From assembly GCA_016867265.1 (NCBI GenBank), contig VGJW01000019.1, positions 1 to 64,000 on the forward strand: a DNA stretch of 64,000 bases, in the 5' to 3' direction. The DNA is from Candidatus Tanganyikabacteria bacterium (lineage in GTDB: Bacteria > Cyanobacteriota > Sericytochromatia > S15B-MN24 > VGJW01). The position numbers and the translations under genes are program-made. Each line of letters begins with the position of its first letter. Within the stretch, counting starts at the first letter, position 1. The notes under the pieces were generated by a model that had not been told where the DNA came from, did not search any database, and was given only the letters and a program-made list of their open reading frames with translations. Of the stretch, positions 24,236 through 33,780 are shown piece by piece.

Positions 24236-27200
24236 TTGAAGGTCCTGGAACGCCTGCTGGCGGGCCTTGCAGCCTTGGTGCTGCTGGTGCTCGCGTGCCT
24301 TGGCGTGCGCGCTTGGGGCGACCGTGCCCTGCTCCTCGACCAGGCGCGCCACGCCCTGACGGCCGGGGTAGCCGCACAAGTCGGTTGGCGGGTTCGCGTG
24401 GGCAGGATCGACGGGCCCATCTGGAACGAGATCAAGGTCCACGACGTCGTCGTCGATGCCGGGCTCGGGCCCAGCGCACCCCGCGTGGGGACAGCCCGGC
24501 GGGTCACGGTGCGCTTCCACCCCCTCCATGTCCTGCGCCTGGGGCCCCGCCCCATCGACATCCTGGTGGAAGGCGCAGAGCTGTCGGCGCGCCGCCTCGA
24601 GGACGGCAAGGTGGCCCTCGTTCCGCCGCGATTGCCCCCACCGGACCCGAACGGCCTGAAGTGGCCCCCCATTCGCATCAGGGTCCCCGAGGCGCGCCTG
24701 TCATGGCGCGATGCGGCCAAGGTCAAGGGGGGGCCGATCGGTCCGTTCGCCCGCGATCTGATGGCCACGAACGTCGTCATCGAAGGCCGCGGGGATCTCT
24801 GGACGTGGCAGACCGACCTTGGCGAGGGCAACATCACGGCCCACCTCGAAGGCAGCCATCACGCGCTGTCGGGCAATGGCGACCTCGACGCACGGGTTGA
24901 CGGCCCCATCGGCGCCAGTTGGTTTCCATACATTTTCCCGCCAGAGAAGCAAGTCTTCCTGGCCGGGGACGCCGCGGTCCGCCTGGCCGTCCACTACGAA
25001 GTCCCGAGGCCCAAGGCCTTCCGGATGGCCGGCACCGTCAAGGCCACGGGCATTCGCATGCGCCAGAAGGGCGTCCGGCTGCCCCTCGAGGACGGCCGCC
25101 TCGACCTGGTCCTGACCGAGAAGCTGCTGGACTTCCGAAGCATCGAGGGTACGCTGGCCGGCAATGCCTTCAGGGCCAAGGGCCAGGTCATTCTTGGCCC
25201 GCTGCGTCCGCCCTTGGCCATGGAGGTCGAGGCGCCCGCCATCGATCTGGCCAGCCTCACGCCCCTGCTGCCGGATCTGGAGGACTTCAGGCTGGCAGGC
25301 ACGGCCAAGGCGACGGCCTCGGTCCGCGGGGACACCCTGGCCCCCGAGACGGATATCTCCGTCGTGAGCAAGGCACTCCGGGCACTTGGAGCGCCCATCG
25401 ACGAAGCGACGGCCTTTGCCCGGATGCGGGGTGACTTTGTCGACGTGCCCGATATCCGCATCGACGCCTTCGGCGGCATCGCGACGGGCTCTGCCCATTT
25501 CGGGCTGCTGCCGGGTGCGGCTTTGTCGGCCGACCTCGACTATTCGGCCATCGCCTCGCGACGCCTGCTGCAGCCCTACGTGACCGACCCACCCGACCTC
25601 TCCGGCGCCCTCGAGGGCCATGTCCGTGTCCGCGGGGCCGCCGGCATCACCCGTACGGAAGTCAGCACCGTCGGGCGTGGCGTCGGGATCGGACGTCAGG
25701 CCTTGGCCGCCCTGAGCGCCAGGATGACGATCGATCCCGCCGGCGTCCACGTCCGGACCGCGGCCGCCGTCGGCGACAGCGGCCGCATCACGATGGCGGG
25801 TCATCTGGACAAGCAGCGGCGCTGGCAAGGGCGCTTCGGTTTGGTGGGCCTGCCGCTCGAGGCCGTGGCCGAGGCGGGCCTGCCGGTCGGTATGCGCGGG
25901 CTTGCCGACGGAGAGGGGGTCGTCGACCTTCCCCTTGATGCCCCCGGGACATGGCGAGGGCAGGGTAGTCTCAGGGTTCGTGGTGCACGTGTCGAAGGCT
26001 GGCCCGTGCCCGAGGCCGAAGCCCGGCTCGTCCTTCACGGGCAGAGCCTCGCCTTGCCGGACCTTCGGGCACGACTGGGCAGTCCCGAGGGCCGGGGCGA
26101 AGTCCGTGGCAGCGGCATCGTCCGCCTGCCGGACAACGGGCGCCCCGCCCGGCTCCACCTCGAGCTGCTGGCCGAAGCCCTGCAGCTGGGTGAACTGGCC
26201 GCACCGCTGCGTACCCTCGCACCCAAGGCCGGAACCATCACGGGCCGCGTCGACCTGCCTTTCGCGACCCTCGACGCCGAAGGCAATCGCTGGCGGGTCA
26301 CGACCCGCGTGCGCGTGGCGGAAGTCGACGCTCCCGAATGGGGCCGTCTGGAACAGGCCGACGGACAGGTCATCGTCTCTCCGGAGACGCTCTGGCTTCC
26401 GGAGGCCACCGTGACGGCCGGTGACCAGACCGTGCACCTGTCGGGCACCGTGGCGCTAAGGCCCGGAGGCCGCCACGACCTCGATGTGCCCGTAGCCGAT
26501 CTGGACCTGCAGCCGTTCCTTGCAGCGTTCCACTGGGACCGGATTCTGGAAGGTACCATCCTGGCCGATGCCCTTGGCCAAGGCGGCGCGCGCGGTCGGA
26601 CCCGGCCGTGGGTCAATTTGCCCGAGCGGAATCCGGGCACGCGAGCCGACGGAGACTCGTGGCTCGAGGCCTACGGTCACTGGCTGCGCAATCACCGTAT
26701 CCCCGATCCCCCAGATCCGCGGACGGTCCTGGGCAGCCACCCCATCTGGGAGGAATTGCGTGGTCGCTTGACAGGCCGCATCCACCTCGGTGGAGACACT
26801 CGGCACCCGACTTGGTCGATGGACCTCGCCGGAACCCGCCTGTCGCTCTACGACAGGCCTTTGGCGCTGGGCCCCTGGCAGGCTGTGGTGGCGAACGACA
26901 GAATCGAACTCCACGGACTCGACCTCGATGCCGGCAACGGCGTCCAAGTCCGGGGCGAAGGCGTGCTGGGCGGCGAGGGGATCGAATTCGATCTTGCAGG
27001 CCTCGACCTCGCGTGGGCTGATCCTTGGCTGCGAAGCCGCAACCTGACGGTCACGGGTCAGGCTGCCGCCAAGGTCCGACTCGTCGGCACCGTGGGTGCA
27101 CCCGCCTTGCTCTTCGATGCCCGGGCCACGGGCGGGACCCTGGATGTCCTCAAGTATGACGAAGCCACGGTGAGCGGCCGCTACCAGGGTGGTCGCCTGA

Positions 27201-28843
27201 ATCTCGACGACGCCACCGTCATCGCCGGCGACCGCCGCACACGCCTCTACGGCGTCATCCCGATCGACGCGGCTCTGGCTGACGAACCCATGGCCCTGTC
27301 GCTGGGTGTCGAAGGGCCCAGCCTGGGGATCGTGTCGACCCTGACCAAGGGGCTGGTCGAATGGCAGGGCGGAGACGGCTACCTGCGGATGCGCATCCTC
27401 GGTTCCCGCTCCGCACCGAGGCTTGCCGGCGTGCTCGAGCTGACGCGGGCACGCCTGAGCATCCGCAGCCTGACGCAGCCGCTGACGGACGTGGAGGTCC
27501 GGGCTGTCATCGGCGATGGCATCGTCAAGGTGACGCGCGCCGATGGTCTGCTAGGGGGCGGCCGTGTATCCGCCAACGGCTACGTGACGATGAAGCAGTT
27601 CACGCTGGATGGCCTCGATCTGGCCGCGCAGGTCCGCAACTCCCGCATTGCCCTTCGAAGTGGCCTCTATGACGGCCAGGTCGATGCGGCCCTTCGCGTG
27701 GGCGGCACCCTCAAGAAACCGCGCATCGCCGGACAGCTTGCCGTGTCGAACGGAACGCTGGACCTTGGGGTCGACCCTCCCGAAGACGACGATGAGGATC
27801 CTGCGACACCCGTCGTCTTGGACCGGCTGGTGGTGACGCTCAAGGACACGATGCGCGTCTTCCAGCCCAACCTCATGGACGTACGGGTCGCGGGCAATCT
27901 CATCGTCGAAGGACTGCTTGACCTGCCCGACCCCAAGGGACAGATCACGGTCGTGCCCGTGGGCAGCAAGGTCACGACGTTCTACACGAACGACTTCCGC
28001 GTCACGGAAGGCACGGTCGAGTTCGTGGGATCGGGGCGGACCGATCTCGCCGACCTGCGCGGACCGAAGCCGACCATGAAACAATTGCTCGCCGGAACCC
28101 AGGTCCGCGTGGTCGCAACCGGCAACGTCAGGGACTCCGAGGGCCTCCGAACGGCGGCCGACGGCACGACAGGCCAGATGGTCAAGGTCACGGCCACCAT
28201 CGACGGTACGCTGGCCTCGCTCAGCAATCGCCTGACCAGCGACCCGCCGGGCTACACCCAGCAGGATATGGAGCGAATGGTCGGCAAACCGCAGTTGGTC
28301 AGCAACCTCTTCGTACTGGCCCAGGGCAACGTGGCCTCTGCCAGTACCGATCTTGCCCGCGAATTCGCTCCAGGCCTCGTCAACTTTGCATTCAACCGAA
28401 TCGTGCAACCGCTGGTCGACCCCCTGACCCGCAACCTGCTGCTTTCCGACCTGTCCTTCGACATTGTCAACGGGGCGCGCGCCAGCACCGGCATCGACCC
28501 CAATCAGGGCTTCCTGGGCGGATTCAACATGGCCCTGTCTGGAGAGACGCAGACCATCGGGCCCGTGTCGGGCTCCGGGCGCTACCTCTTCCGACGCGGC
28601 AGTCAGGCCCTGGGAACCCAGAACAACACGGACCTCTGGCGTGCCGGCCTCAACATGCAACTGGCCCAGAATCTGGCGCTGACCACGCAAATCGAGCAGG
28701 CCGATCGCTTGGCGACCCAGGCAGGCGTGGGCGTCCCGGCCATCCAGACGGAGGTCCGTCAGTGGCTGAATCCCGACTTGGCGGCCAACAACAGCACGGA
28801 GTTCATCATGACGCTGCAGTTGCGCTGGCGAGGCAGGTTCTAA
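24236..28843 (+). CDS. tamB: TamB-like translocation/assembly module protein
   Basis: Giant AsmA/TamB-type protein of 1535 residues. One N-terminal membrane helix (about 3-24) is followed by long stretches of repeated beta-strands typical of a periplasmic beta-taco groove, and a C-terminal TamB (DUF490) domain from about 1180. TamB proteins span the periplasm and help insert outer-membrane proteins or move phospholipids to the outer membrane. The last residues, TLQLRWRGRF, end in Phe like an outer-membrane beta-signal. The start codon is TTG with GGGAGG 8 nt upstream. No tamA/bamA gene is adjacent. Confidence 0.88.
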   Translation: MKVLERLLAGLAALVLLVLACLGVRAWGDRALLLDQARHALTAGVAAQVGWRVRVGRIDGPIWNEIKVHDVVVDAGLGPSAPRVGTARRVTVRFHPLHVLRLGPRPIDILVEGAELSARRLEDGKVALVPPRLPPPDPNGLKWPPIRIRVPEARLSWRDAAKVKGGPIGPFARDLMATNVVIEGRGDLWTWQTDLGEGNITAHLEGSHHALSGNGDLDARVDGPIGASWFPYIFPPEKQVFLAGDAAVRLAVHYEVPRPKAFRMAGTVKATGIRMRQKGVRLPLEDGRLDLVLTEKLLDFRSIEGTLAGNAFRAKGQVILGPLRPPLAMEVEAPAIDLASLTPLLPDLEDFRLAGTAKATASVRGDTLAPETDISVVSKALRALGAPIDEATAFARMRGDFVDVPDIRIDAFGGIATGSAHFGLLPGAALSADLDYSAIASRRLLQPYVTDPPDLSGALEGHVRVRGAAGITRTEVSTVGRGVGIGRQALAALSARMTIDPAGVHVRTAAAVGDSGRITMAGHLDKQRRWQGRFGLVGLPLEAVAEAGLPVGMRGLADGEGVVDLPLDAPGTWRGQGSLRVRGARVEGWPVPEAEARLVLHGQSLALPDLRARLGSPEGRGEVRGSGIVRLPDNGRPARLHLELLAEALQLGELAAPLRTLAPKAGTITGRVDLPFATLDAEGNRWRVTTRVRVAEVDAPEWGRLEQADGQVIVSPETLWLPEATVTAGDQTVHLSGTVALRPGGRHDLDVPVADLDLQPFLAAFHWDRILEGTILADALGQGGARGRTRPWVNLPERNPGTRADGDSWLEAYGHWLRNHRIPDPPDPRTVLGSHPIWEELRGRLTGRIHLGGDTRHPTWSMDLAGTRLSLYDRPLALGPWQAVVANDRIELHGLDLDAGNGVQVRGEGVLGGEGIEFDLAGLDLAWADPWLRSRNLTVTGQAAAKVRLVGTVGAPALLFDARATGGTLDVLKYDEATVSGRYQGGRLNLDDATVIAGDRRTRLYGVIPIDAALADEPMALSLGVEGPSLGIVSTLTKGLVEWQGGDGYLRMRILGSRSAPRLAGVLELTRARLSIRSLTQPLTDVEVRAVIGDGIVKVTRADGLLGGGRVSANGYVTMKQFTLDGLDLAAQVRNSRIALRSGLYDGQVDAALRVGGTLKKPRIAGQLAVSNGTLDLGVDPPEDDDEDPATPVVLDRLVVTLKDTMRVFQPNLMDVRVAGNLIVEGLLDLPDPKGQITVVPVGSKVTTFYTNDFRVTEGTVEFVGSGRTDLADLRGPKPTMKQLLAGTQVRVVATGNVRDSEGLRTAADGTTGQMVKVTATIDGTLASLSNRLTSDPPGYTQQDMERMVGKPQLVSNLFVLAQGNVASASTDLAREFAPGLVNFAFNRIVQPLVDPLTRNLLLSDLSFDIVNGARASTGIDPNQGFLGGFNMALSGETQTIGPVSGSGRYLFRRGSQALGTQNNTDLWRAGLNMQLAQNLALTTQIEQADRLATQAGVGVPAIQTEVRQWLNPDLAANNSTEFIMTLQLRWRGRF

Positions 28844-28878
28844 GACCGTCACAGGTTAAGGAACCGGCCCCGTTGGGG

Positions 28879-28884
28879 TATGAT
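28879..28884 (+). promoter_or_regulatory. Putative -10 box of response regulator gene
   Basis: TATGAT in TTGGGGTATGAT, about 67 nt before the GTG at 28951. The same TTGGGGTAT string occurs at 11355-11362. Confidence 0.45.
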
Positions 28885-28950
28885 TGCGGCGGTCACGGCC
28901 TTAACCATCCGCACCCGCCCTCGTACGCCCAAGTTCGCAAGGAGTTTCCC

Positions 28951-29640
28951 GTGGCAGAGAAGGTCCTGCTCGTCGACGACGAAGAGATGATCCTCGAGTC
29001 GATTGAATTCGCCCTGACGCAGGAAGGCTACGAAGTGGTCAAGGCCATGGATGGTCAGGAAGCCATCCAGCAGGTCCAGACGGCCAAGCCCAATCTGATC
29101 GTGCTCGACCTGATGCTGCCGAAGCTTTCGGGGCTCGAGGTCTGCCGGCTGCTGCGTCGCGAACAGAACGACATTCCCATCATCATGCTGACGGCCAAGG
29201 GCGAGGAGATCGATCGGGTCATCGGCCTAGAGGTCGGTGCGGACGACTACCTCATCAAGCCGTTCTCGCTGCGCGAGCTGGTGGCCCGAATCAAGGCCCT
29301 GCTGCGCCGCAGCAAGCCGGTCGAGCCCGAGAACAAGTCCAAGATATTCCAGCACGGCGAGTTGATGATCAACCTTTCGGAGCACCGGGTGCTGGTGGGT
29401 AGCCGCGAAGTCGAGCTGTCGCCCAAGGAGTTCAAGATACTCGCCATGCTGATGGGCACCCCGGGGAGAGTCTTCTCGCGCGAAGAATTGCTCGAGCAGG
29501 TCTGGGGGCTGGACTTCTACGGAGACACCAAGACCGTCGACGTCCATATCCGCTGGCTCAGGGAAAAGATCGAGAAGGATCCCTCTAGCCCCAAGTTCAT
29601 CCAGACGGTACGGGGCTTCGGCTACCGACTCGGGACCTGA
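28951..29640 (+). CDS. OmpR/PhoB-family response regulator
   Basis: Two-component regulator of 229 residues. The receiver domain (1-120) has the acidic pocket Asp9/Asp10, phospho-acceptor Asp53 (LIVLDLMLP), Thr81 and Lys103 (LIKPFS). The C-terminal winged helix (about 130-228) has LSPKEFKILAMLM and KTVDVHIRWLREKI ending in VRGFGYRLG. The start is the GTG at 28951 with AAGGAG before it; the frame extends upstream but as a shadow of the preceding gene. No histidine kinase lies next to it, so it is an orphan. A cyclic-nucleotide-binding gene follows after 3 nt. Confidence 0.93.
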   Translation: MAEKVLLVDDEEMILESIEFALTQEGYEVVKAMDGQEAIQQVQTAKPNLIVLDLMLPKLSGLEVCRLLRREQNDIPIIMLTAKGEEIDRVIGLEVGADDYLIKPFSLRELVARIKALLRRSKPVEPENKSKIFQHGELMINLSEHRVLVGSREVELSPKEFKILAMLMGTPGRVFSREELLEQVWGLDFYGDTKTVDVHIRWLREKIEKDPSSPKFIQTVRGFGYRLGT

Positions 29641-29643
29641 CGC

Positions 29644-30054
29644 GTGAACCAAGGAGCAGGTGCGCACACGCGGCGGCTCAAGTCGGGCAACGTCCTGTTC
29701 ATGGAGGGCGATACCGGCCGTGAGATGTTCGTCATCCTGAAAGGTTCGATGCTGCTGTATCGGGTCGTGGGCCGCAAGGTTCGCCAGGGCAGTGACGTGC
29801 TGTTCGGCGAAACGACGCAGACCATCGCCCACCTCAAAGAGGCCGACTTCTTTGGCGAGATGGCCCTGCTCGACGGACAGCCCCGCTCGACGTGCGCCGT
29901 CGCGACCAGTGACACGGTCCTGCTCGTGCTCGACGAGGCGAACTTCGGTCAGGTACTTGCCGAAAGATCCGACTTCGCGTTGCGCCTGATGCGTGAGTTC
30001 ACGCGGCGCATCCGGAGCCTCGAAGGCCAAATCCGGGCCCAAGGCGCCCAGTAG
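29644..30054 (+). CDS. Cyclic nucleotide-binding domain protein
   Basis: Stand-alone cNMP-binding domain of 136 residues with no DNA-binding helix. The phosphate-binding cassette is FFGEMALLDGQPRSTCAVA, with the Glu and Arg that contact cyclic nucleotides in the family. It could bind cAMP or a related molecule and modulate a partner, perhaps the response regulator encoded 3 nt upstream; the partner is an inference. It begins with GTG. The next region carries a large hairpin. Confidence 0.87.
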   Translation: MNQGAGAHTRRLKSGNVLFMEGDTGREMFVILKGSMLLYRVVGRKVRQGSDVLFGETTQTIAHLKEADFFGEMALLDGQPRSTCAVATSDTVLLVLDEANFGQVLAERSDFALRLMREFTRRIRSLEGQIRAQGAQ

Positions 30055-30065
30055 GGCACCCCGCA

Positions 30066-30105
30066 GCACATCGCCCCTCGTCCGGATGGACGAGGGGCGA
30101 TGTGC
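30066..30105 (+). terminator. Long hairpin after the cyclic-nucleotide-binding gene
   Basis: A perfect 18-bp stem with a GGAT loop starts 11 nt after the stop codon. There is no T run, but the position fits a terminator or mRNA-stabilising structure. A second, weaker stem (GCAAGACGG with CCGTCTTGC) follows at about 30104-30138. Confidence 0.65.
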
Positions 30106-30202
30106 AAGACGGACACTGCCTTGCAGGGCCCGTCTTGCGACTCCCCCTTGTTGACCTCGTAACGGAGGTATTGCCTCGAGAAGGACAGAGTGTCACAAAG
30201 TC

Positions 30203-30231
30203 TTGACACGACCCAAGACGCTTGCGATAAA
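30203..30231 (+). promoter_or_regulatory. Sigma-70 type promoter of the triple-HTH gene
   Basis: TTGACA (30203-30208), a 17-nt spacer and GATAAA (30226-30231), the best classical promoter in the window, about 60 nt before the ATG at 30291. The rest of the 236-bp gap after the preceding gene holds the hairpins described separately. Confidence 0.75.
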
Positions 30232-30290
30232 GGAATCGTGGGGTCACCCGGCCTAACGTCCCAGCAAGTCCTCACAATTTGGAGCAACTG

Positions 30291-31142
30291 ATGCCTTCTC
30301 AGCAATCCCGTGCCGCCCTCATCCGCGGAGCCTTCCGGGGCAGCTCGATGGCAGGAGCCACGCGCCCCGCCAGCCCGTCGGTCCACATCCTGAAGACGAG
30401 CCTGTCGCACGCTGCCGTTACCCGCAAGCAGTTCGTCCAGGCGACGGGTCTTTCATACGAGTATGTCTCCCGGATCTTCAACAGCAAGGTCAAGTTCCCG
30501 ACTGTCCGCGAGACGCTCGAGCGCTTTGCCGAGGTCGCCCAGATTGACCCGATGATCTTCGATGAGTACCGACAGTTGGTCGCCATCCTGCCGGACTCGA
30601 CCCGCAAGGTCTGGGCCCGCATGCAGGAGCTGGGGCTGATTCGTCAGGACTTCGCCAGCAAGGTCGACATCAGCCGAACCTACATGTATGAGATCCTGCG
30701 GGGCGACGTTCCGTTTCCGCGCAACCCGGAGGTCATCGAGAAGATCGCTGCGGCCCTCCAACTGCCGCCCGAGACCTTCGGGGAGTACCTGGCCCCGGTC
30801 ATCGACTGGGCCGAACGGAATCCCCAGGCCATCGAGCACGTGTTTCTCAACATGCTGGTCAGCAAGATGCTCGTGGCCCGTGGCTACATGAAGGCCGCGG
30901 ACACCTCGGCGTCTCAGCTTTCCGACAGCCTGCTGACGATGTTCCCGCCCGAGGAGCGCCTTGACCCCTTCGTCCCGAAGATCTACGCGGCCATGGGCCG
31001 ACGAAAGATGGACCTGCGCACGCTGGCCACGGAGGCCGACGTCGAGGAAGACAGCCTTCGCTTGCTGCTGTGTGGCCAGGTCGTCCCCGATGAAGTCGCG
31101 CATGTCTGCAAGGCAGTCAAGTCTCGCCTGAAAATTCGGTGA
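30291..31142 (+). CDS. Putative regulator with three HTH_XRE-like repeats
   Basis: Unusual 283-residue protein. I see three Cro/CI-like helix-turn-helix units: about 42-93 (TRKQFVQATGLSYEYVSRIF), 108-166 (LIRQDFASKVDISRTYMYEI) and 233-281 (RRKMDLRTLATEADVEEDSL). Units one and two share the pattern SRIF/YEI then P.....LE..A....I.P..F.EY. A helical linker (167-230) separates the third unit. It likely binds DNA or organises a regulatory complex; the target is unknown. The ATG at 30291 has GGAG 6 nt upstream, and a strong promoter and a rho-independent terminator frame it as its own unit. Confidence 0.72.
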   Translation: MPSQQSRAALIRGAFRGSSMAGATRPASPSVHILKTSLSHAAVTRKQFVQATGLSYEYVSRIFNSKVKFPTVRETLERFAEVAQIDPMIFDEYRQLVAILPDSTRKVWARMQELGLIRQDFASKVDISRTYMYEILRGDVPFPRNPEVIEKIAAALQLPPETFGEYLAPVIDWAERNPQAIEHVFLNMLVSKMLVARGYMKAADTSASQLSDSLLTMFPPEERLDPFVPKIYAAMGRRKMDLRTLATEADVEEDSLRLLLCGQVVPDEVAHVCKAVKSRLKIR

Positions 31143-31152
31143 ACGGATCCCG

Positions 31153-31184
31153 CACAAAGCCCTCGATAAGCGAGGGCTTTTGTG
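31153..31184 (+). terminator. Rho-independent terminator
   Basis: Stem AGCCCTCG/CGAGGGCT, extended by two A-T pairs and, past a bulged T, by CAC/GTG, with loop ATAAG and a T tract TTTTG, 11 nt after the stop of the triple-HTH gene. Confidence 0.85.
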
Positions 31185-31216
31185 TATCATGCAGCAACAA
31201 CATCATGTGAGTATTC

Positions 31217-31639
31217 ATGTCTGAGATATTGCGTGGCACGTACGCCTATGTCGTTGGCAAACCAAGCAAGCTGCGGCGCGCCAACGTCCTCGTCATCGAG
31301 GACCACGTCGATACCGGCGTGTGGATGGGGCGCGCCCTGCAGGAGCAGGGCTTTGCCGTGCGCTGGGAACGCCGTGCCGAGCATGCCCTGCTGGCGCTCG
31401 ACGAAACTCCCGTGCCCGATGCCATCGTCCTGGACCTGAAGCTGCCCGGCACCGACGGCGCTTTCATCTACGACCGTATCCGCGAACGCCAGGAATATGC
31501 GCGTACGCCCATCCTGGTGGTCACAGCGGTGGCGGAACAGGACCTTCCGACGTGGGATGACAAGCGCGTCCGGTTCCTGACCAAACCGGTCGCACGCAAG
31601 CCCATTCTCGAAACCCTCGAAGAACTGCTGGCCCGCTGA
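31217..31639 (+). CDS. Single-domain response regulator
   Basis: CheY-like receiver protein of 140 residues with no output domain. Conserved residues are Glu28/Asp29 (VIEDHVD), phospho-acceptor Asp73 (IVLDLKLPGTDG), Thr103 and Lys123 (FLTKPV). A 20-residue N-terminal extension precedes the domain. The kinase and target are not adjacent. It is flanked by terminator-like hairpins on both sides, so it is probably monocistronic. The ribosome-binding site is weak (GTGAG). Confidence 0.88.
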   Translation: MSEILRGTYAYVVGKPSKLRRANVLVIEDHVDTGVWMGRALQEQGFAVRWERRAEHALLALDETPVPDAIVLDLKLPGTDGAFIYDRIRERQEYARTPILVVTAVAEQDLPTWDDKRVRFLTKPVARKPILETLEELLAR

Positions 31640-31648
31640 AGCGCCCAA

Positions 31649-31684
31649 GGCCGGTGACCCCGCGCGCTGCAGGGACCACCGGCC
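31649..31684. terminator. Hairpin between convergent receiver gene and ndk
   Basis: GGCCGGTG at 31649-31656 pairs with CACCGGCC at 31677-31684, and inner CCC/GGG can extend it. It lies in the 57-bp gap between two convergent genes and has no clear T tract. Confidence 0.55.
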
Positions 31685-31696
31685 TCGCGGAAGGGA

Positions 31697-32146
31697 CTAC
31701 TCCGTCAGGTGGGCGTCGAGCGTGCGGTTCCAGTCCAGCAGTTCACCCGGCGCGAAGAAGATGCCCAGTTCGCGAACGGCATTCTCGGGCGAATCCGAGC
31801 CATGCACCACGTTGCGACCGATGTCGACGGCAAAGTCGCCACGGATGGTGCCCGGCTCGGCGTCGCGAGGATTGGTCTTGCCCATCATCAGGCGCGCCGT
31901 GGCCACGACGCCCGGCCCCTGCCACGCCATGGCGACGATGGGACCACTGGTGATGAAGTCGACAAGGCCCTTGAAGAAGGGGCGCTCCCGATGCTCGCCG
32001 TAATGCCGTTCGGCCATCTCGCGGCTGACATGCATCTGCTTCAAGCCGACGAGCTGATAGCCCTTCTGCTCGAAGCGAGCGATGATCTGGCCGACGAGCC
32101 CGCGCTGGACCCCATCGGGCTTGACTGCGATGAATGTGCGTTCCAT
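31697..32146 (-). CDS. ndk: Nucleoside diphosphate kinase
   Basis: NDK of 149 residues that transfers the gamma phosphate from ATP to other NDPs. It begins [19 protein letters not shown], and the active-site His115 lies in [13 protein letters not shown]. Length and motifs are standard. An in-frame extension upstream to 32404 overlaps the DUF4127 gene in another frame and is rejected. AGGAGGG lies upstream of the ATG, about 12 nt away. It lies 62 nt downstream of the DUF4127 gene on the same strand. Confidence 0.96.
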   Translation of the reverse strand: MERTFIAVKPDGVQRGLVGQIIARFEQKGYQLVGLKQMHVSREMAERHYGEHRERPFFKGLVDFITSGPIVAMAWQGPGVVATARLMMGKTNPRDAEPGTIRGDFAVDIGRNVVHGSDSPENAVRELGIFFAPGELLDWNRTLDAHLTE

Positions 32147-32208
32147 GGTGTTGTGCGGCCCTCCTGAAGGCTTCCATGCAAGCATGGCGGCCGGGAAGAC
32201 GCCACCGA

Positions 32209-33663
32209 TCAGGCGTCTTGCACGGGTCCCTTCGCCAAATCGACACCGGCCTCGAACCAGCGACGCCAAGGAAACCGGCCCCCGACCGGCAGCCAACCGA
32301 TCCCGGGGAAAATCCGCGAGAATTGTTCCCGAAACTCCGTCGGGAACAGGTCGGCAGCCGCTGCCAACCCGAGGCCCTTGGACTTCCAGCGCTGCCTGGC
32401 CCACCCCTGGTACAGCACGTCATCGGCAAGGCGTTCGGCAACCAGATGCTCCCATGCATCGGGATCCGCCGGACCCGTGCGCCACGCTGCCCACATTCCG
32501 AGCGCCGTGCCAATGGTGTTCCCGGCCGTATTCCAGGCGGCCATCCCGGCCAAGCCCATGGGGTCGAACCCCGGTCCGTCTTCCCTGGGGCGCCACAGGG
32601 CCGGGTCACCCCCATTGGCATAGGCCACGTCGGCGAGGATGACAGGCTTGTCCCGCCGCGCAAGGCGGGCACGCAATCGATCCAGAGACCTCGGGGGATC
32701 GTCGACACGATCCAGATGCAGCCCGAGGGCTAGGTCCCCCTGAGCACCAGCAGGCGCATTCAGTACCAGAATCGCCTCGGCATCGGGGGCCGAAACGAAG
32801 CGGGCACCCAAGGCACGAATCTGTCCGGCCGCGGTCTGGACCAAAGGCCGGTCCTCATACATCGCGACCAACCGGCCACCCTCCTCCGGCCAGGCCTCGA
32901 CGGCCAGGCCCGGGCCATCCCCCGCAAGCAGCACCCTGCCGACCAGCACCGAGGCGACTTCGTCCGCGCCCGGATAGATGAGCGTGCCGGGGGGCGCCAA
33001 CGCTTCGAGACGACGCTTCTCGGCCTGATTGAAGCCGTACGGCGTACAGTCGTCTTGCGTCAAGCACAGGCACTCGAGCACACCCTCCCGCACCAAATCC
33101 AAGCTGGCCAGGTGAACCGCGAAGTTGCGGGCTCGGCGCGCGAGGAACTCTTCGGCAAGCGCGTCCGGCACGGCAGCCCTCGCTGCCCGTGCCACCGCCT
33201 GAACCGTCGGATCCCCCGACTGGTCGTAGCGATCCGAGGCCACGCTCCAGCGATGGACCATGGGGCCGTAATCCGCCCACCAAGCGGGCTCCTCGTCGGC
33301 CACCGTCGAGTCGGGGATGCGCATCGTCACGGCAAAGCCCAGGAGGCGACAGCCCAAGGTCCGCAGGCGGGCGAGGCGGCCCACCATGGCGGCCACCTCC
33401 TCGAAGCTGCGGCGTGCTGGCACGAGCCCGCCGTGGACCAAGGTATCCAGCGCTACGATGGCACCCTCCGCGCCGGCGCAGGCCTCCTGCAGCCAAGACC
33501 AGACACGCTCGGGGTCCGCCGGGTGCTCCAGATCGCCCAGCAGTCCGGCGGGTGGCAAAACCAGGTCCAGCCCCCCCGCCCGGCCAATCGCGGCGGGAAG
33601 GTCGCGCGTGCATGGCCGCGCGTCGAGCGGCAGCAGAACCCAACGGGACCGACCGTGTTGCAT
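32209..33663 (-). CDS. DUF4127 family protein
   Basis: Protein of 484 residues that matches DUF4127, a family of unknown function found in Firmicutes and some other phyla. Recognisable stretches are [15 protein letters not shown] at the start, [40 protein letters not shown] and [15 protein letters not shown]. No signal peptide. GGGAGGG lies 6 nt before the ATG. ndk follows. The sequence gives no catalytic clue beyond conserved Asp/His/Asn positions. Confidence 0.85.
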   Translation of the reverse strand: MQHGRSRWVLLPLDARPCTRDLPAAIGRAGGLDLVLPPAGLLGDLEHPADPERVWSWLQEACAGAEGAIVALDTLVHGGLVPARRSFEEVAAMVGRLARLRTLGCRLLGFAVTMRIPDSTVADEEPAWWADYGPMVHRWSVASDRYDQSGDPTVQAVARAARAAVPDALAEEFLARRARNFAVHLASLDLVREGVLECLCLTQDDCTPYGFNQAEKRRLEALAPPGTLIYPGADEVASVLVGRVLLAGDGPGLAVEAWPEEGGRLVAMYEDRPLVQTAAGQIRALGARFVSAPDAEAILVLNAPAGAQGDLALGLHLDRVDDPPRSLDRLRARLARRDKPVILADVAYANGGDPALWRPREDGPGFDPMGLAGMAAWNTAGNTIGTALGMWAAWRTGPADPDAWEHLVAERLADDVLYQGWARQRWKSKGLGLAAAADLFPTEFREQFSRIFPGIGWLPVGGRFPWRRWFEAGVDLAKGPVQDA

Positions 33664-33780
33664 CCCACACCCTCCCGGTGGTCGCCACGCACGATGACCC
33701 CGACCGGGGGTCGCCCTGGACTGCCTTCAGGGCGGCGGGCACCGTGCCCTTCCGCCCTCCCCAGCACCGAGGAGTCCGAG

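Noticed and set aside
32147-32404. N-terminal extension of ndk
   Set aside because: NDK proteins begin at MERTF, and the extension overlaps the DUF4127 gene in another frame.
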